A stretch of 64,000 nucleotides of DNA, from contig NZ_JALJXP010000006.1 of the NCBI RefSeq assembly GCF_024170165.1, forward strand, positions 124,001 to 188,000, in the 5' to 3' direction. Numbering within the stretch: the stretch's first letter is position 1; every line of letters starts with the position of its first letter. A program made the translations under genes and the position numbers. Below the pieces are notes generated by a model that had not been told where the DNA came from, searched no databases, and saw nothing but the letters and a program-made list of their open reading frames with translations. This DNA comes from Pseudomonas nitroreducens (GTDB taxonomy: Bacteria > Pseudomonadota > Gammaproteobacteria > Pseudomonadales > Pseudomonadaceae). This document shows positions 17,916 to 29,530 of the stretch, one piece after another.

Positions 17916-17940
17916 GGGGTCCGGCGCGTGGCCGGGCCCC
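17916..17940 (+). promoter_or_regulatory. Intercistronic hairpin spuB-spuC
   Basis: GGGGTCCGGC (17916-17925) pairs with GCCGGGCCCC (17931-17940) through one G-U pair, with a 5-nt loop. GTGTTTCTT follows. It looks like a partial terminator or a 3'-end protecting structure for the spuAB segment. Confidence 0.6.
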
Positions 17941-17969
17941 GTGTTTCTTAGAAAAGAGGTTTTACCAAG

Positions 17970-19337
17970 ATGACTAACCAGACCAGCGCCAACACCCAAC
18001 ACTGGCAGGCGCTCAGCCGTGATCACCACCTGGCTCCGTTCACCGACTACAAGCAGCTGAACGAGAAGGGTGCACGCATCATCACCAAGGCCGAAGGCGT
18101 GTACCTGTGGGACAGCGAGGGCAACAAGATCCTCGACGGCATGGCTGGCCTGTGGTGCGTGAACGTCGGCTACGGTCGCAAGGAACTGGCCGAAGTCGCC
18201 TACAAGCAGATGCAGGAACTGCCCTACTACAACCTGTTCTTCCAGACCGCCCACCCGCCGGTGCTGGAACTGTCCAAGGCCATCGCCGACATCGCCCCCG
18301 AAGGCATGAACCACGTGTTCTTCACCGGCTCCGGCTCGGAGTCCAATGACACCGTGCTGCGCATGGTCCGCCACTACTGGACCATCAAGGGCCAGCCGCA
18401 GAAGAAGGTGGTCATCGGCCGCTGGAACGGCTACCACGGCTCCACCGTCGCCGGCGTCAGCCTGGGCGGCATGAAGGCGCTGCACGAGCAGGGTGACCTG
18501 CCGATCCCCGGCATCGAACACATCGCCCAGCCCTACTGGTTCGGCGAAGGCGGCGACATGGACCCGGAAGAGTTCGGCGTCTGGGCTGCCGAGCAGCTGG
18601 AGAAGAAGATTCTCGAGGTTGGCGAAGACAAGGTCGCCGCCTTCATCGCCGAGCCCCTGCAGGGCGCGGGCGGCGTGATCATTCCGCCGAAGACCTACTG
18701 GCCGAAGATCCGCGAGATCCTCGCCAAGTACGACATCCTGTTCATCGCCGACGAAGTCATCTGCGGCTTCGGCCGTACCGGCGAATGGTTCGGCAGCCAG
18801 TACTTCGGCAACGCCCCGGACCTGATGCCGATCGCCAAGGGCCTGACCTCCGGCTACATCCCCATGGGCGGCGTGATCGTTCGCGACGAGATCGTCCATA
18901 CCCTGAATGAGGGTGGGGAGTTCTACCACGGCTTCACTTACTCTGGTCACCCGGTAGCCGCTGCGGTGGCGCTGGAGAACATCCGCATCCTGCGCGAAGA
19001 GAAGATCGTCGAGCGCGTGAAGAACGAAACGGCACCGTATTTGCAGCAGCGCTGGCAAGAGCTGGCCGACCATCCCCTGGTAGGCGAAGCCCGCGGGGTA
19101 GGCCTGGTGGCAGCACTGGAGCTGGTGAAGAACAAGAAGACCCGCGAGCGCTTCGAAGGCAAGGGTGTCGGGATGCTGTGCCGCGAGCACTGCTTCCGCA
19201 ACGGTCTGATCATGCGCGCGGTGGGAGACACTATGATTATCTCGCCGCCGCTGGTGATCGAGAAATCGCAGATCGATGACCTGATCACCCTGGCGCGCAA
19301 GTGCCTCGATCAAACCGCCGCAGCCGTTCTGTCTTGA
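17970..19337 (+). CDS. spuC: Polyamine:pyruvate aminotransferase
   Basis: A 455-residue class-III PLP aminotransferase that transfers an amino group from putrescine or other polyamines to pyruvate, giving an aminoaldehyde. PLP-binding Lys290 is in MPIAKGLTSGYIP. Other marks are the cofactor Asp in FIADEVICGFGRTG, the glycine-rich GSGSESNDTVLRMVRHYW loop and NGYHGSTVAGVSLGG. AAAGAGG precedes the ATG. The structure of the P. aeruginosa homologue is a tight dimer with sites shared between subunits (family knowledge). It provides a transamination route parallel to gamma-glutamylation by SpuB/SpuI. Confidence 0.95.
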   Translation: MTNQTSANTQHWQALSRDHHLAPFTDYKQLNEKGARIITKAEGVYLWDSEGNKILDGMAGLWCVNVGYGRKELAEVAYKQMQELPYYNLFFQTAHPPVLELSKAIADIAPEGMNHVFFTGSGSESNDTVLRMVRHYWTIKGQPQKKVVIGRWNGYHGSTVAGVSLGGMKALHEQGDLPIPGIEHIAQPYWFGEGGDMDPEEFGVWAAEQLEKKILEVGEDKVAAFIAEPLQGAGGVIIPPKTYWPKIREILAKYDILFIADEVICGFGRTGEWFGSQYFGNAPDLMPIAKGLTSGYIPMGGVIVRDEIVHTLNEGGEFYHGFTYSGHPVAAAVALENIRILREEKIVERVKNETAPYLQQRWQELADHPLVGEARGVGLVAALELVKNKKTRERFEGKGVGMLCREHCFRNGLIMRAVGDTMIISPPLVIEKSQIDDLITLARKCLDQTAAAVLS

Positions 19338-19454
19338 GTCTTTCACCAGACCTTTGACAGACTGCGCCTGTGCGTTGGCCAGGCTCACCGGGTGGTGACG
19401 GAAGGAGATGTCCACGCCACCCGGAACATCAAAAAAACAAACGGAGCTACCCGC

Positions 19455-21879
<2,425 letters not shown>

Positions 21880-21983
21880 GACGGTTTTCCCCAAATCCGT
21901 CCGCGCGGGCACGGAGCGTCGGAGCTGCCCTATGAAGGCTCTCCGGCGCACGTAAACTGCGCCAGCCCTGTAATACCAAGCAT

Positions 21984-22004
21984 GCCCGGCCGCGGGGGCC
22001 GGGC
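21984..22004 (+). promoter_or_regulatory. Intercistronic hairpin spuE-spuF
   Basis: GCCCGGCC (21984-21991) pairs perfectly with GGCCGGGC (21997-22004) across 5 nt, 25 nt before the spuF start. No T-run. It would separate abundant binding-protein mRNA from the transporter cistrons. Confidence 0.6.
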
Positions 22005-22028
22005 CTCTATGATTTGGGAGTTGTGGTA

Positions 22029-23183
22029 ATGGCAATAGCCTCCGGTGCCTACAAGAAAGCCTTGAGTGGCGACCAGAAGCCTAAAGAGGTTCTGGTAAAA
22101 ATCGACCGGGTCAGCAAGCAGTTCGACGAAACGCTGGCTGTGGACAGCGTGTCCCTGGACATCAAGAAAGGCGAGATCTTCGCCCTGCTGGGTGGTTCGG
22201 GTTCGGGCAAGTCGACCCTGCTTCGCATGCTGGCTGGTTTCGAGCGTCCCACTGAAGGTCGCATCTTCCTCGATGGCCAGGACATTACCGACCTGCCGCC
22301 CTATGAGCGGCCGATCAACATGATGTTCCAGTCCTACGCCCTGTTCCCTCACATGAGCGTGGCGCAGAACATCGCTTTCGGTCTGAAGCAGGACGGCCTG
22401 CCCAAGGCCGAGATCGACAAGATCGTCGACGAGATGCTCAAGCTCGTGCAGATGACCCAGTACGCCAAGCGCAAGCCGCACCAGCTCTCCGGTGGCCAGC
22501 GTCAGCGCGTGGCCCTGGCCCGCTCCCTGGCCAAGCGTCCGAAGCTGCTGCTGCTCGACGAGCCCATGGGCGCGCTGGACAAGAAACTGCGTTCGCAGAT
22601 GCAGCTGGAACTGGTGGAGATCATCGAGCGCGTGGGCGTGACCTGCGTGATGGTGACCCACGACCAGGAAGAGGCCATGACCATGGCCCAGCGCATCGCC
22701 ATCATGCACCTGGGTTGCATCGAACAGATCGGCAGCCCGATGGACATCTACGAGACGCCGGCCAGCCGCCTGATCTGCGAGTTCATCGGCAACGTCAACC
22801 TGTTTGACGGCGAGATCGTCGAGGACCTGCAGGACCACGCGGTCATCGCCTGCCCGCAGCTGGAAAACCCGATCTACATCGGCCACGGCATCAGCACCCG
22901 TGCCGAGAACAAGCGCATGACCTACGCGCTGCGTCCGGAAAAGGTCATGGTCAGCGCGCAGAAGCCGGAAAACCTCGAACACGAAGGCTTCAACGTCGCC
23001 CAGGGCACCGTCCACGACATCGCCTACCTGGGCGGTCACTCGGTGTACTACATCAAGCTGGCCTCCGGCTTCATCGTCCAGGCCTTCATGGCCAACGCCG
23101 AGCGCCACGTGGCGCGCCCGACCTGGGACCAGCCGGTTTACATCAGCTGGTACGACGACAGCGGTGTGGTACTGCAATCATGA
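22029..23183 (+). CDS. spuF: Polyamine ABC transporter ATP-binding protein
   Basis: A 384-residue PotA/PotG-type ATPase. Walker A is GGSGSGKST, the Q-loop is [12 protein letters not shown], the signature is LSGGQRQRVALARSLA, and Walker B is LLLLDEPMGALD with the H-loop in [20 protein letters not shown]-type regulatory domain fills the last ~110 residues (YALRPEKVMVSAQKPE onward). GGGAG lies 9 nt before the ATG. The stop overlaps the spuG start by 4 nt. It energises import through SpuG and SpuH. Confidence 0.95.
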   Translation: MAIASGAYKKALSGDQKPKEVLVKIDRVSKQFDETLAVDSVSLDIKKGEIFALLGGSGSGKSTLLRMLAGFERPTEGRIFLDGQDITDLPPYERPINMMFQSYALFPHMSVAQNIAFGLKQDGLPKAEIDKIVDEMLKLVQMTQYAKRKPHQLSGGQRQRVALARSLAKRPKLLLLDEPMGALDKKLRSQMQLELVEIIERVGVTCVMVTHDQEEAMTMAQRIAIMHLGCIEQIGSPMDIYETPASRLICEFIGNVNLFDGEIVEDLQDHAVIACPQLENPIYIGHGISTRAENKRMTYALRPEKVMVSAQKPENLEHEGFNVAQGTVHDIAYLGGHSVYYIKLASGFIVQAFMANAERHVARPTWDQPVYISWYDDSGVVLQS

Positions 23184-24091
23184 ACATCAGCAAATCGCTC
23201 ATGAAACGCCTGCCGAACGGCCGGCATGCCGTGATCGGTGTGCCGTTCTTCTGGCTGTTCCTGTTCTTCCTGCTGCCCTTCGCCATCGTGCTGAAGATCA
23301 GTCTGGCAGCCGCAGACGTGGCCATTCCGCCGTACACCGAAGTGTTCCAGTACGCCGACCAGACGCTCCAGGTCGTGATGAACCTGGGCAACTACCTGAT
23401 GCTGACGGATGACCCGCTCTACATCGACGCCTACCTGGGCTCGCTGAAGATGGCGGCGATCAGCACCTTCCTGTGCCTGCTCATCGGATACCCGATGGCC
23501 TATGCCATCGCCCGCGCCAGCAAGGAAATGCAGACCGTGCTGCTGCTGCTGATCATGATGCCGACCTGGACGGCGATCCTGATCCGCGTGTACGCCTGGA
23601 TGGGCATCCTGTCCAACAATGGCCTGCTCAACAGCTTCCTGATGTGGCTGGGCATCATCAACGAGCCGCTGACGATCCTGAACACCAACTTCGCGGTGTA
23701 TATCGGTATCGTCTACTCGTACCTGCCCTTCATGGTCATGCCGCTCTACGCCAACCTGGTGAAGCACGACATGAGCCTGCTGGAAGCCGCGTCCGACCTC
23801 GGCGCGCGCAGCTTCACCAGCTTCTGGAAGATCACCGTCCCGCTGTCCAAGAACGGCATCATCGCCGGCTGCATGCTGGTGTTCATCCCGGCGGTGGGCG
23901 AGTTCGTGATCCCGGAACTGCTCGGCGGCCCGGAGACCCTGATGATCGGCAAGGTGCTGTGGCAGGAGTTCTTCAACAACCGTGACTGGCCGGTGGCTTC
24001 CGCCCTTGCCGTGGTGATGCTGGCCATCCTCATCATCCCCATCATCCTCTTTAACAAGAACCAGGCTAAAGAGCTGGAGGGCAAGGTATGA
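23180..24091 (+). CDS. spuG: Polyamine ABC transporter permease (PotB/PotH type)
   Basis: A 303-residue inner-membrane subunit with about six helices. The first is in FFWLFLFFLLPFAIVLKISL. The cytoplasmic EAA loop, which contacts the ATPase, reads EAASDLGARSFTSFWKITVP. ATGA overlaps join it to spuF upstream and spuH downstream, so the three subunits are translated together. The long periplasmic stretch after helix 1 (residues ~45-85) is usual for PotH relatives. Confidence 0.94.
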   Translation: MNISKSLMKRLPNGRHAVIGVPFFWLFLFFLLPFAIVLKISLAAADVAIPPYTEVFQYADQTLQVVMNLGNYLMLTDDPLYIDAYLGSLKMAAISTFLCLLIGYPMAYAIARASKEMQTVLLLLIMMPTWTAILIRVYAWMGILSNNGLLNSFLMWLGIINEPLTILNTNFAVYIGIVYSYLPFMVMPLYANLVKHDMSLLEAASDLGARSFTSFWKITVPLSKNGIIAGCMLVFIPAVGEFVIPELLGGPETLMIGKVLWQEFFNNRDWPVASALAVVMLAILIIPIILFNKNQAKELEGKV

Positions 24092-24960
24092 ACAAGCGTT
24101 GGTCGTTCTCCAACATCATGCTGGTGTTGGGCCTGCTCTTCATCTACGTGCCGATGATCATCCTGGTCATCTACTCGTTCAACGGCTCCAAGCTGGTGAC
24201 CGTGTGGGGCGGCTGGTCGGTGAAGTGGTACGTCGGCCTGCTGGACAACCAACAGCTGGTCGGTTCGGTGTTCCGCTCGCTGGAGATCGCCTGCTACACC
24301 GCGATCTCCTCGGTGGCCCTGGGCACCCTGGCGGCCTTCGTGCTGACCCGCATCCCGCGCTTCCGTGGCCGTACGCTGTTCGGCGGCATGGTCACCGCGC
24401 CGCTGGTCATGCCCGAGGTGATCACCGGTCTGTCGCTGCTGCTGCTGTTCGTCGCCATGGCCCAGCTGATCGGCTGGCCGCAGGAACGCGGCATCGTGAC
24501 CATCTGGATCGCCCACACCAGCTTCTGCTCGTCCTACGTGGCAGTGGTGGTGTCGGCACGCCTGCGTGAGCTGGACCTGTCCATCGAGGAAGCGGCCATG
24601 GACCTGGGCGCCAAGCCCTGGAAAGTGTTCATGCTGATCACCATCCCGATGATCGCCCCGTCGCTGGCGGCGGGCGGCATGATGTCCTTCGCGCTGTCGC
24701 TGGATGACCTGGTACTGGCCAGCTTCGTGTCCGGTCCTGGCTCCACCACCCTGCCGATGGAAGTGTTCTCCGCCGTGCGCCTGGGCGTGAAGCCGGAGAT
24801 CAACGCCGTAGCCAGCCTGATCCTGCTGACCGTTTCGCTGTTCACCTTCTTCGCCTGGTACTTCACCCGCCAGGCCGAGGAGCGTCGCAAGCGTGCGATC
24901 CAGGAAGCCATGGAGTCCAACGCGACCGATTGGCAGAAGGGTTCGACAGCCACCGCCTGA
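24088..24960 (+). CDS. spuH: Polyamine ABC transporter permease (PotC/PotI type)
   Basis: A 290-residue inner-membrane subunit with about six helices, starting IMLVLGLLFIYVPMIILVIYSF. The EAA loop is EEAAMDLGAKPWKVFMLITIP, here without the extra final residue of some homologues, followed by the substrate-path segment SLDDLVLASFVSGPGSTTLP. It is the last cistron of the spu operon; a strong UUCG-loop terminator follows 40 nt after the stop. Confidence 0.94.
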   Translation: MNKRWSFSNIMLVLGLLFIYVPMIILVIYSFNGSKLVTVWGGWSVKWYVGLLDNQQLVGSVFRSLEIACYTAISSVALGTLAAFVLTRIPRFRGRTLFGGMVTAPLVMPEVITGLSLLLLFVAMAQLIGWPQERGIVTIWIAHTSFCSSYVAVVVSARLRELDLSIEEAAMDLGAKPWKVFMLITIPMIAPSLAAGGMMSFALSLDDLVLASFVSGPGSTTLPMEVFSAVRLGVKPEINAVASLILLTVSLFTFFAWYFTRQAEERRKRAIQEAMESNATDWQKGSTATA

Positions 24961-25000
24961 CGCCGTCTTGTCGGCCGGTAGTATCCGGCGATTGTCGAAC

Positions 25001-25033
25001 CACGGGCCACCTTCGGGTGGCCCGTGTTTTTTT
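25001..25033 (+). terminator. Terminator of the spu operon
   Basis: CACGGGCCACC (25001-25011), TTCG tetraloop, GGTGGCCCGTG (25016-25026), then seven T residues. A textbook rho-independent terminator. Confidence 0.95.
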
Positions 25034-25381
25034 GCTCACACGTTATTCCGAAGTGCTTGGAAGTACGGGGTTTATCGGAAAAAACCGTGGGTCGCAAAGG
25101 CTCGCTCCCGGCCGATTGCCAACTACGCTCTAAGCGTTCGGTAGCGCTTTCCGGTCACCCCCCGAACCAGGACCGGATCGTGTCGCCGGCAAACTTCCAG
25201 TGACGCCTTATGGCACTCCGTGCGGGAGACGGCGCCCAATACAACACCCCGATCGTTATCCCTTGGGGAAATAAAGCGCCAGGGAGCTTCGGCATCTCCC
25301 GCAACACTCTCTACAAGCACCCATGAAAAACCCCGCCGAGGCGGGGTTTTTCATTTCCGGGTGAATCCTGTCCCGGGCGTT
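25034..25381. other. Gap between spu terminator and hacB; possible small RNA
   Basis: About 350 bp with no convincing protein gene. It contains a GGGAG...CTCCC hairpin near 25280-25300 and ends in a bidirectional terminator at 25326-25351. A plus-strand transcript from about 25200 to 25351 would have the shape of a small RNA, but the terminator is explained as well by hacB, so this stays a possibility only. Confidence 0.3.
25326..25351. terminator. Terminator of hacB (bidirectional)
   Basis: AAAAACCCCGCC (25326-25337) and GCGGGGTTTTT (25341-25351) around GAG, 30 nt behind the hacB stop. A- and T-runs on the two sides allow use on both strands. Confidence 0.88.
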
Positions 25382-27769
25382 TCAGCGACGCACGGGAATC
25401 AGTCGCAGGATGCCCTTGGTGTTGGCCTTCACTTCGTTGTCGTCGTAGTGCTGCGGCAGGTACTGGCCTTCGATGTAGGCCTCGGCCTGGTCGTCGTAGT
25501 GCTTGTCGAAGGGCACGCCACTCTGCCCCACCGGGTTGATGCCCAGGCTGTGGGCCGGATCGGCGAAATCGATCAGGCGACGGGTGGACGGGCCGTAGAC
25601 CACCTGCCAGGGCGCCGGGCCGACGCGGGCGGACAGATTGTTCGGCACCTCGTGGCCGCCAGGAGCGGCGAATGGACCGACGTTGAAGAGGCGGTCCAGC
25701 GGCTTCTGCTGGCCCAGCGGGTGGCTGTGGGTGAGGGTATGCGCCTTGCCCCATTGCCACTGCTTCGAGTCCTGGCCGAGGGTGGCACGCAGGTGCGCCA
25801 GGCTGTCCTTCCAGGCGGCCTTGACGATATCGGCGCGGGTTTCCTTCTGCGGTGTCTTGCGGTTGTCCCACCACGGCGAGCTCTCGTCGGCGGCCAGGCG
25901 TGGCAGGGCCACGTCGAGCACGCGGGTGGACAGCAGGTTGTCGAAGAAGGCGTCGCCCATCTCGTCGCGCATGGCGCCGTCGGCCACCTGGTAGAGCAAC
26001 TGGTTGAACACCGTGGCGGTGACCGAATCCAGCGGGTGATCGCCCTGCCAGTTGGCCAGGTTCTCCACCAGCGCCTTCTCTTCGTCGGTCGCGGCGGCCT
26101 CACGCAGGATCGGCAGCAGCGGCTTGAGGAAGCGCGGGCCATAGCCGGTGGAGGTGTCCAGTTGCAGCGCCTGGCTGTTCTGCAGGTCCCACTTCACCGA
26201 ATCGTCGGACAGGCGCTTGTTCAGCTGCTGGCCGCGATCGGGAAGGTTGTAGTAGCCCGGCACCGGACGGCCGTTGGCCGGCACCGGCTGGAAGTTGGCG
26301 GAGACGATATAGCCGCGCGCCGGGTTCTCTTCCTGCGGGTTCTCGCTGAAGGGATAGAAGCCGCTCTTGTCGGCCTGGCCACTGGTGCCGTCGAGGAGGA
26401 AATTCGGGTTGACCCCGTCCGGGCGCACTGGCAGCTGCGCAGAGGCCCACCAGCCAATGTCGCCACGGGCGTTGGCCCAGACCACATTGAGGCCCGGCGA
26501 CTGGATCTTCGAGGCAGCGGCGCGCGCCTTGGGCAGGGTATCGGCGCGGTTCAGCTCATAGAAGGCGTCGAGGATCGGGTTCTGGGTTTCCAGGAAGGCC
26601 CACCACATGGACACAGGCGTCTTGCCGGCGGCGGTGCCCAGCGCGTCGTTGACCAGCGGGCCGTGGGGTGAACTGCGCAGGGTGATCTTCACCGGCGCCT
26701 CGCCCTTCACCGCGATGCTCTGCTCCTCGCTCTTCAGGTCGGCCCACTGGCCGTGGTACCAGACCTGGTTGGGGTTGTCCGGGTTGACCTTCTCGGCGAT
26801 CAGGTCGACGTCGTCGTTCTGGAACATGGTCAGGCTCCAGCCGAACTGCAGGTTGTGGCCGAGCGAGGCGAAGGGGTTGAGCGCCTGGTAGTGGCCGTAC
26901 AGCTCGAAGCCCGGCGCGCTGGCCTGCATCTCGTACCAGACCGCCGGTACGGCGAAGCGGATGTGCGGATCGCCCGCCAGCAGCGGCTTGCCGCTCCTGG
27001 TGCGGCTGCCGGAGACAGCCCAGGCGTTGCTGCCCTCGAACTGCGGCAGGCCGGCCTTCTCCAGCGCGGCGTGGCTCAGCCGGGCGATGGCGCTCAGGTC
27101 CTGCCAGTCGGCGGCGGCCAGGGCCTTGGGCGTCATCACGCCTTCAGGGTGCCAGTCGAGGTCGAAGACCTTCAGGTAGTCCGCGCCCAGCTCGTCACGC
27201 ACGTAGGTCAGCACCGGCTCGGTACGGAAGGCAGCGGCGAAGCTGTAGGCCATGTAGCCGGCGACGCTGACGGTGTCTTCGGGAGTGAAGGCGCGCTTGG
27301 GAATGCCGAGGATGTCGAATTCCACCGGGCGCGGGTGGCTGTCCTGAAACTGGTTGATGCCATCGAGGTAGGCGACCAGCGCCTTCCAGGCCGGGGAGTT
27401 CTTGTCCTGTTTGGCCACGTATTCGGCGGCGTGGTCGCGGATGCGCAGGCTGCGGAACATGCGGTCGGTGTCCACCAGCTTGGGTCCGAGCACCTCGGCC
27501 AGTTCGCCACGGGACAGGCGACGAAGGATTTCCATCTGGAACAGGCGGTCCTGGGCGTGGACGTAGCCGATTGCCCGGTACATGTCCTCTTCGCTGCCGG
27601 CCTTGATGTGCGGCACGCCGCGCTCGTCATAGCGAACCGTGACTTCGCTGGCCAGGCCCGCCAGGGGCAGTTGTCCGTCGCGTAGCGGCTGCTTGCCGTG
27701 CAGGTACCAGCCGGCACCCGCCGCGGTAGCGGCGACAACGACGGCGAGGACAGTCAAAGTGCGTTTCAT
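25382..27769 (-). CDS. hacB: Acyl-homoserine-lactone acylase, penicillin-acylase family (HacB type)
   Basis: A 795-residue periplasmic Ntn hydrolase. An N-terminal signal or anchor (MKRTLTVLAVVVAATAAGAG) is followed by the alpha chain with VRYDERGVPHIKAGSEEDMY and GYVHAQDRLFQMEILRR. The autocatalytic site is G-S in QFEGSNAWAVSG; Ser247 would be the nucleophile after cleavage. LLAGDPHIRFAVPAVWYEM and HNLQFGWSLTMFQND (oxyanion/Asn region) follow. It hydrolyses the amide bond of long-chain acyl-homoserine lactones or related amides, as shown for P. aeruginosa PA0305 (literature). GGAG precedes the ATG at 27769; the longer upstream frame is shadow. An AraC-family gene starts divergently 107 nt away and may control it. 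Confidence 0.9.
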   Translation of the reverse strand: MKRTLTVLAVVVAATAAGAGWYLHGKQPLRDGQLPLAGLASEVTVRYDERGVPHIKAGSEEDMYRAIGYVHAQDRLFQMEILRRLSRGELAEVLGPKLVDTDRMFRSLRIRDHAAEYVAKQDKNSPAWKALVAYLDGINQFQDSHPRPVEFDILGIPKRAFTPEDTVSVAGYMAYSFAAAFRTEPVLTYVRDELGADYLKVFDLDWHPEGVMTPKALAAADWQDLSAIARLSHAALEKAGLPQFEGSNAWAVSGSRTRSGKPLLAGDPHIRFAVPAVWYEMQASAPGFELYGHYQALNPFASLGHNLQFGWSLTMFQNDDVDLIAEKVNPDNPNQVWYHGQWADLKSEEQSIAVKGEAPVKITLRSSPHGPLVNDALGTAAGKTPVSMWWAFLETQNPILDAFYELNRADTLPKARAAASKIQSPGLNVVWANARGDIGWWASAQLPVRPDGVNPNFLLDGTSGQADKSGFYPFSENPQEENPARGYIVSANFQPVPANGRPVPGYYNLPDRGQQLNKRLSDDSVKWDLQNSQALQLDTSTGYGPRFLKPLLPILREAAATDEEKALVENLANWQGDHPLDSVTATVFNQLLYQVADGAMRDEMGDAFFDNLLSTRVLDVALPRLAADESSPWWDNRKTPQKETRADIVKAAWKDSLAHLRATLGQDSKQWQWGKAHTLTHSHPLGQQKPLDRLFNVGPFAAPGGHEVPNNLSARVGPAPWQVVYGPSTRRLIDFADPAHSLGINPVGQSGVPFDKHYDDQAEAYIEGQYLPQHYDDNEVKANTKGILRLIPVRR

Positions 27770-27876
27770 GCGGCAACTCCTTGTTGTTATGCGGCGATTC
27801 TGCAGTGGATACCGCTCGTCGCTCATTGACCAAATGTCTCGCTGCTGGAATTCTCCGGTCAATCCCAGGAGTGACC

Positions 27877-28926
27877 ATGGCCGCCCCCGAGCTGAACTTC
27901 CCCGCCACCCCGGCGCTGACCCAGTCCGCCACCCTGCGCCGCCAGCTGTACGAGGCGCTGTCGGTGCTGGGCTTCGACCCCACCGACATCTACCGTCAGG
28001 CCCTGCAGAAGGTGCGCCTGCCGCCGCCGGCGCAGAGCGGTCGTCTGGTCCACGACGATGCGCCATTGTTCTGGACGACCCTTGACGAAATTACCGGCGA
28101 CGCCGATATCGGCCTGCACCTGGGCGAGGCGATGAAGCCGCGCCTGCTGGACGTGGTCGGCTACCTGCTGATGGCCAGCAGCGACCTGCGCGAGGCGCTG
28201 CACAGCTTCCTGCGCTTCCAGCACATCCTCTCCGGCGGTTTCGCCGCGCAGATGCGCGAGGAGGGCGAGCAGGTGCGGCTGATCCTCGACCTCAACTACC
28301 TGGGTACCAGCAATCTGCGCCAGCAGATGGAGTGCCTGATGCTGCTGTTCCTCAAGCTGCTGGCGCTGATCACCGACGATGAATTCCGCGTCCAGGCCAT
28401 CGAGTTCCGCCATCCGCAGCCGCGCCGATTGAGCGAGCACCGGCGGCTGTTCGGCCTGACGCCAAGCTTCGGCAAGGCCAATGACGCCCTGCTGTTCGAT
28501 CGCGCGCAAATGGCCCGGCCGTCACGCACCGGCAACCCGGTGCTGCACCGGTTGCTCACCGAGCACGCGCGGGAGCAGTTGGGGACACTCGACGAGAACG
28601 ACCTGCTCAACCGCCTGCGTTACCTGATCGCCATACGCTTGGGGGAGGAGCAATGCACCCTGCAAAGCTGCGCTCGCGAGCTGGGCGTGCGGCCGGGGCT
28701 GCTGCAGCGCAACCTGGCGAGCCGGGCGCAGACGTTCAGGGAAGTACGGGAGGAGGTGCGTCGGCAGCGTGCCGCGCAGTTGCTGGAGCAGGGCGAGGCG
28801 ATCCGCGAGGTGGCGCGGGCCTGTGGTTTTGCCGAGCTGTCGCCATTCTATCGCGCATTCAAGCGCTGGTATTCGGTGCCGCCCGAGCGCTATCGCCAGC
28901 GGCTGCAGGGCGGCACCGAAGGCTGA
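27877..28926 (+). CDS. AraC-family transcriptional regulator, OruR/ArgR-like architecture
   Basis: A 349-residue regulator. An N-terminal ligand-binding domain of the Arabinose_bd type (residues ~20-210) contains DADIGLHLGEAMKPRLLDVVGYLLMAS. The C-terminal double helix-turn-helix (about 250-345) contains SCARELGVRPGLLQRNL and EVARACGFAELSPFYRAFKRW. CAGGAG lies 5 nt before the ATG; a longer frame starting near 27781 lacks a site. Divergent orientation to hacB, 107 nt apart, suggests control of the acylase, its own gene, or both. The ligand is unknown. It is related to the second AraC-type gene at 47279. Confidence 0.88.
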   Translation: MAAPELNFPATPALTQSATLRRQLYEALSVLGFDPTDIYRQALQKVRLPPPAQSGRLVHDDAPLFWTTLDEITGDADIGLHLGEAMKPRLLDVVGYLLMASSDLREALHSFLRFQHILSGGFAAQMREEGEQVRLILDLNYLGTSNLRQQMECLMLLFLKLLALITDDEFRVQAIEFRHPQPRRLSEHRRLFGLTPSFGKANDALLFDRAQMARPSRTGNPVLHRLLTEHAREQLGTLDENDLLNRLRYLIAIRLGEEQCTLQSCARELGVRPGLLQRNLASRAQTFREVREEVRRQRAAQLLEQGEAIREVARACGFAELSPFYRAFKRWYSVPPERYRQRLQGGTEG

Positions 28927-28929
28927 GGC

Positions 28930-29442
28930 TTACTCGGCCAGCGGGATTTCGCGGCTGACTTCCAGCAGCGCCATGGCGTCGAGCTGGTCTTCGACCTGCA
29001 GGAAGCGCAGGGCGCGCTGCGGCGAGACTTCCTTGGCGATGCGCTTGAGGTACTTCTCCTTCAGTTCCTGACGATCGTCCTGCAGCTCCAGCACCTGCTT
29101 CTGCAGCTTGGCCGCGTCGTCGTTGCTCACCGAACCGGTGTTATAGCTGTTGGCGTAGTCGATGATGATCGCCAGGGTCTGCTTGCTCAGCTTGTCCGCC
29201 TCGGTGCGGTAGCTGTTGTAGATCGGCCAGAACTTCTCAGTTTCCTGCGGGGTGAGCTTCATGTTGGCTTCGACGATGCGCTTGCGCTTGTAGTCGATGT
29301 CGGCGATGCGGTTGTTGATGGCCTGCTTGTGTTGTTCCATCACCTGTTTGCTGTTGGGGGCATCTTCGGCGTGGGCGGCCAGCGGCAGGACCAGCCCGGT
29401 GGAGACAACGGCGCAGAAGGCGAGGGCGAAAGGAAGACGCAT
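28930..29442 (-). CDS. Exported Spy/CpxP-like helical protein of unknown function
   Basis: A 170-residue periplasmic protein. The signal peptide MRLPFALAFCAVVSTGLVLPLAAHA is followed by an almost wholly helical, charged mature chain (ANMKLTPQETEKFWPIYNSY, LELQDDRQELKEKYLKRIAKEV, ALRFLQVEDQLDA). The LTP..E..FWPIY pattern is common in small Spy- or LTXXQ-like periplasmic proteins with chaperone or metal roles. That relation is by pattern only. AAGGAG precedes the ATG. It converges with the AraC gene (4 nt between the coding ends). Confidence 0.85.
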   Translation of the reverse strand: MRLPFALAFCAVVSTGLVLPLAAHAEDAPNSKQVMEQHKQAINNRIADIDYKRKRIVEANMKLTPQETEKFWPIYNSYRTEADKLSKQTLAIIIDYANSYNTGSVSNDDAAKLQKQVLELQDDRQELKEKYLKRIAKEVSPQRALRFLQVEDQLDAMALLEVSREIPLAE

Positions 29443-29530
29443 GCGAAAAGCTCCTTGGTGGCGAACGGCCCTTTATGGGCCGGCGTTCCAAGTGTAGTCA
29501 CGGATTGGCCGTCGGCTTCGTTGATGCGGC

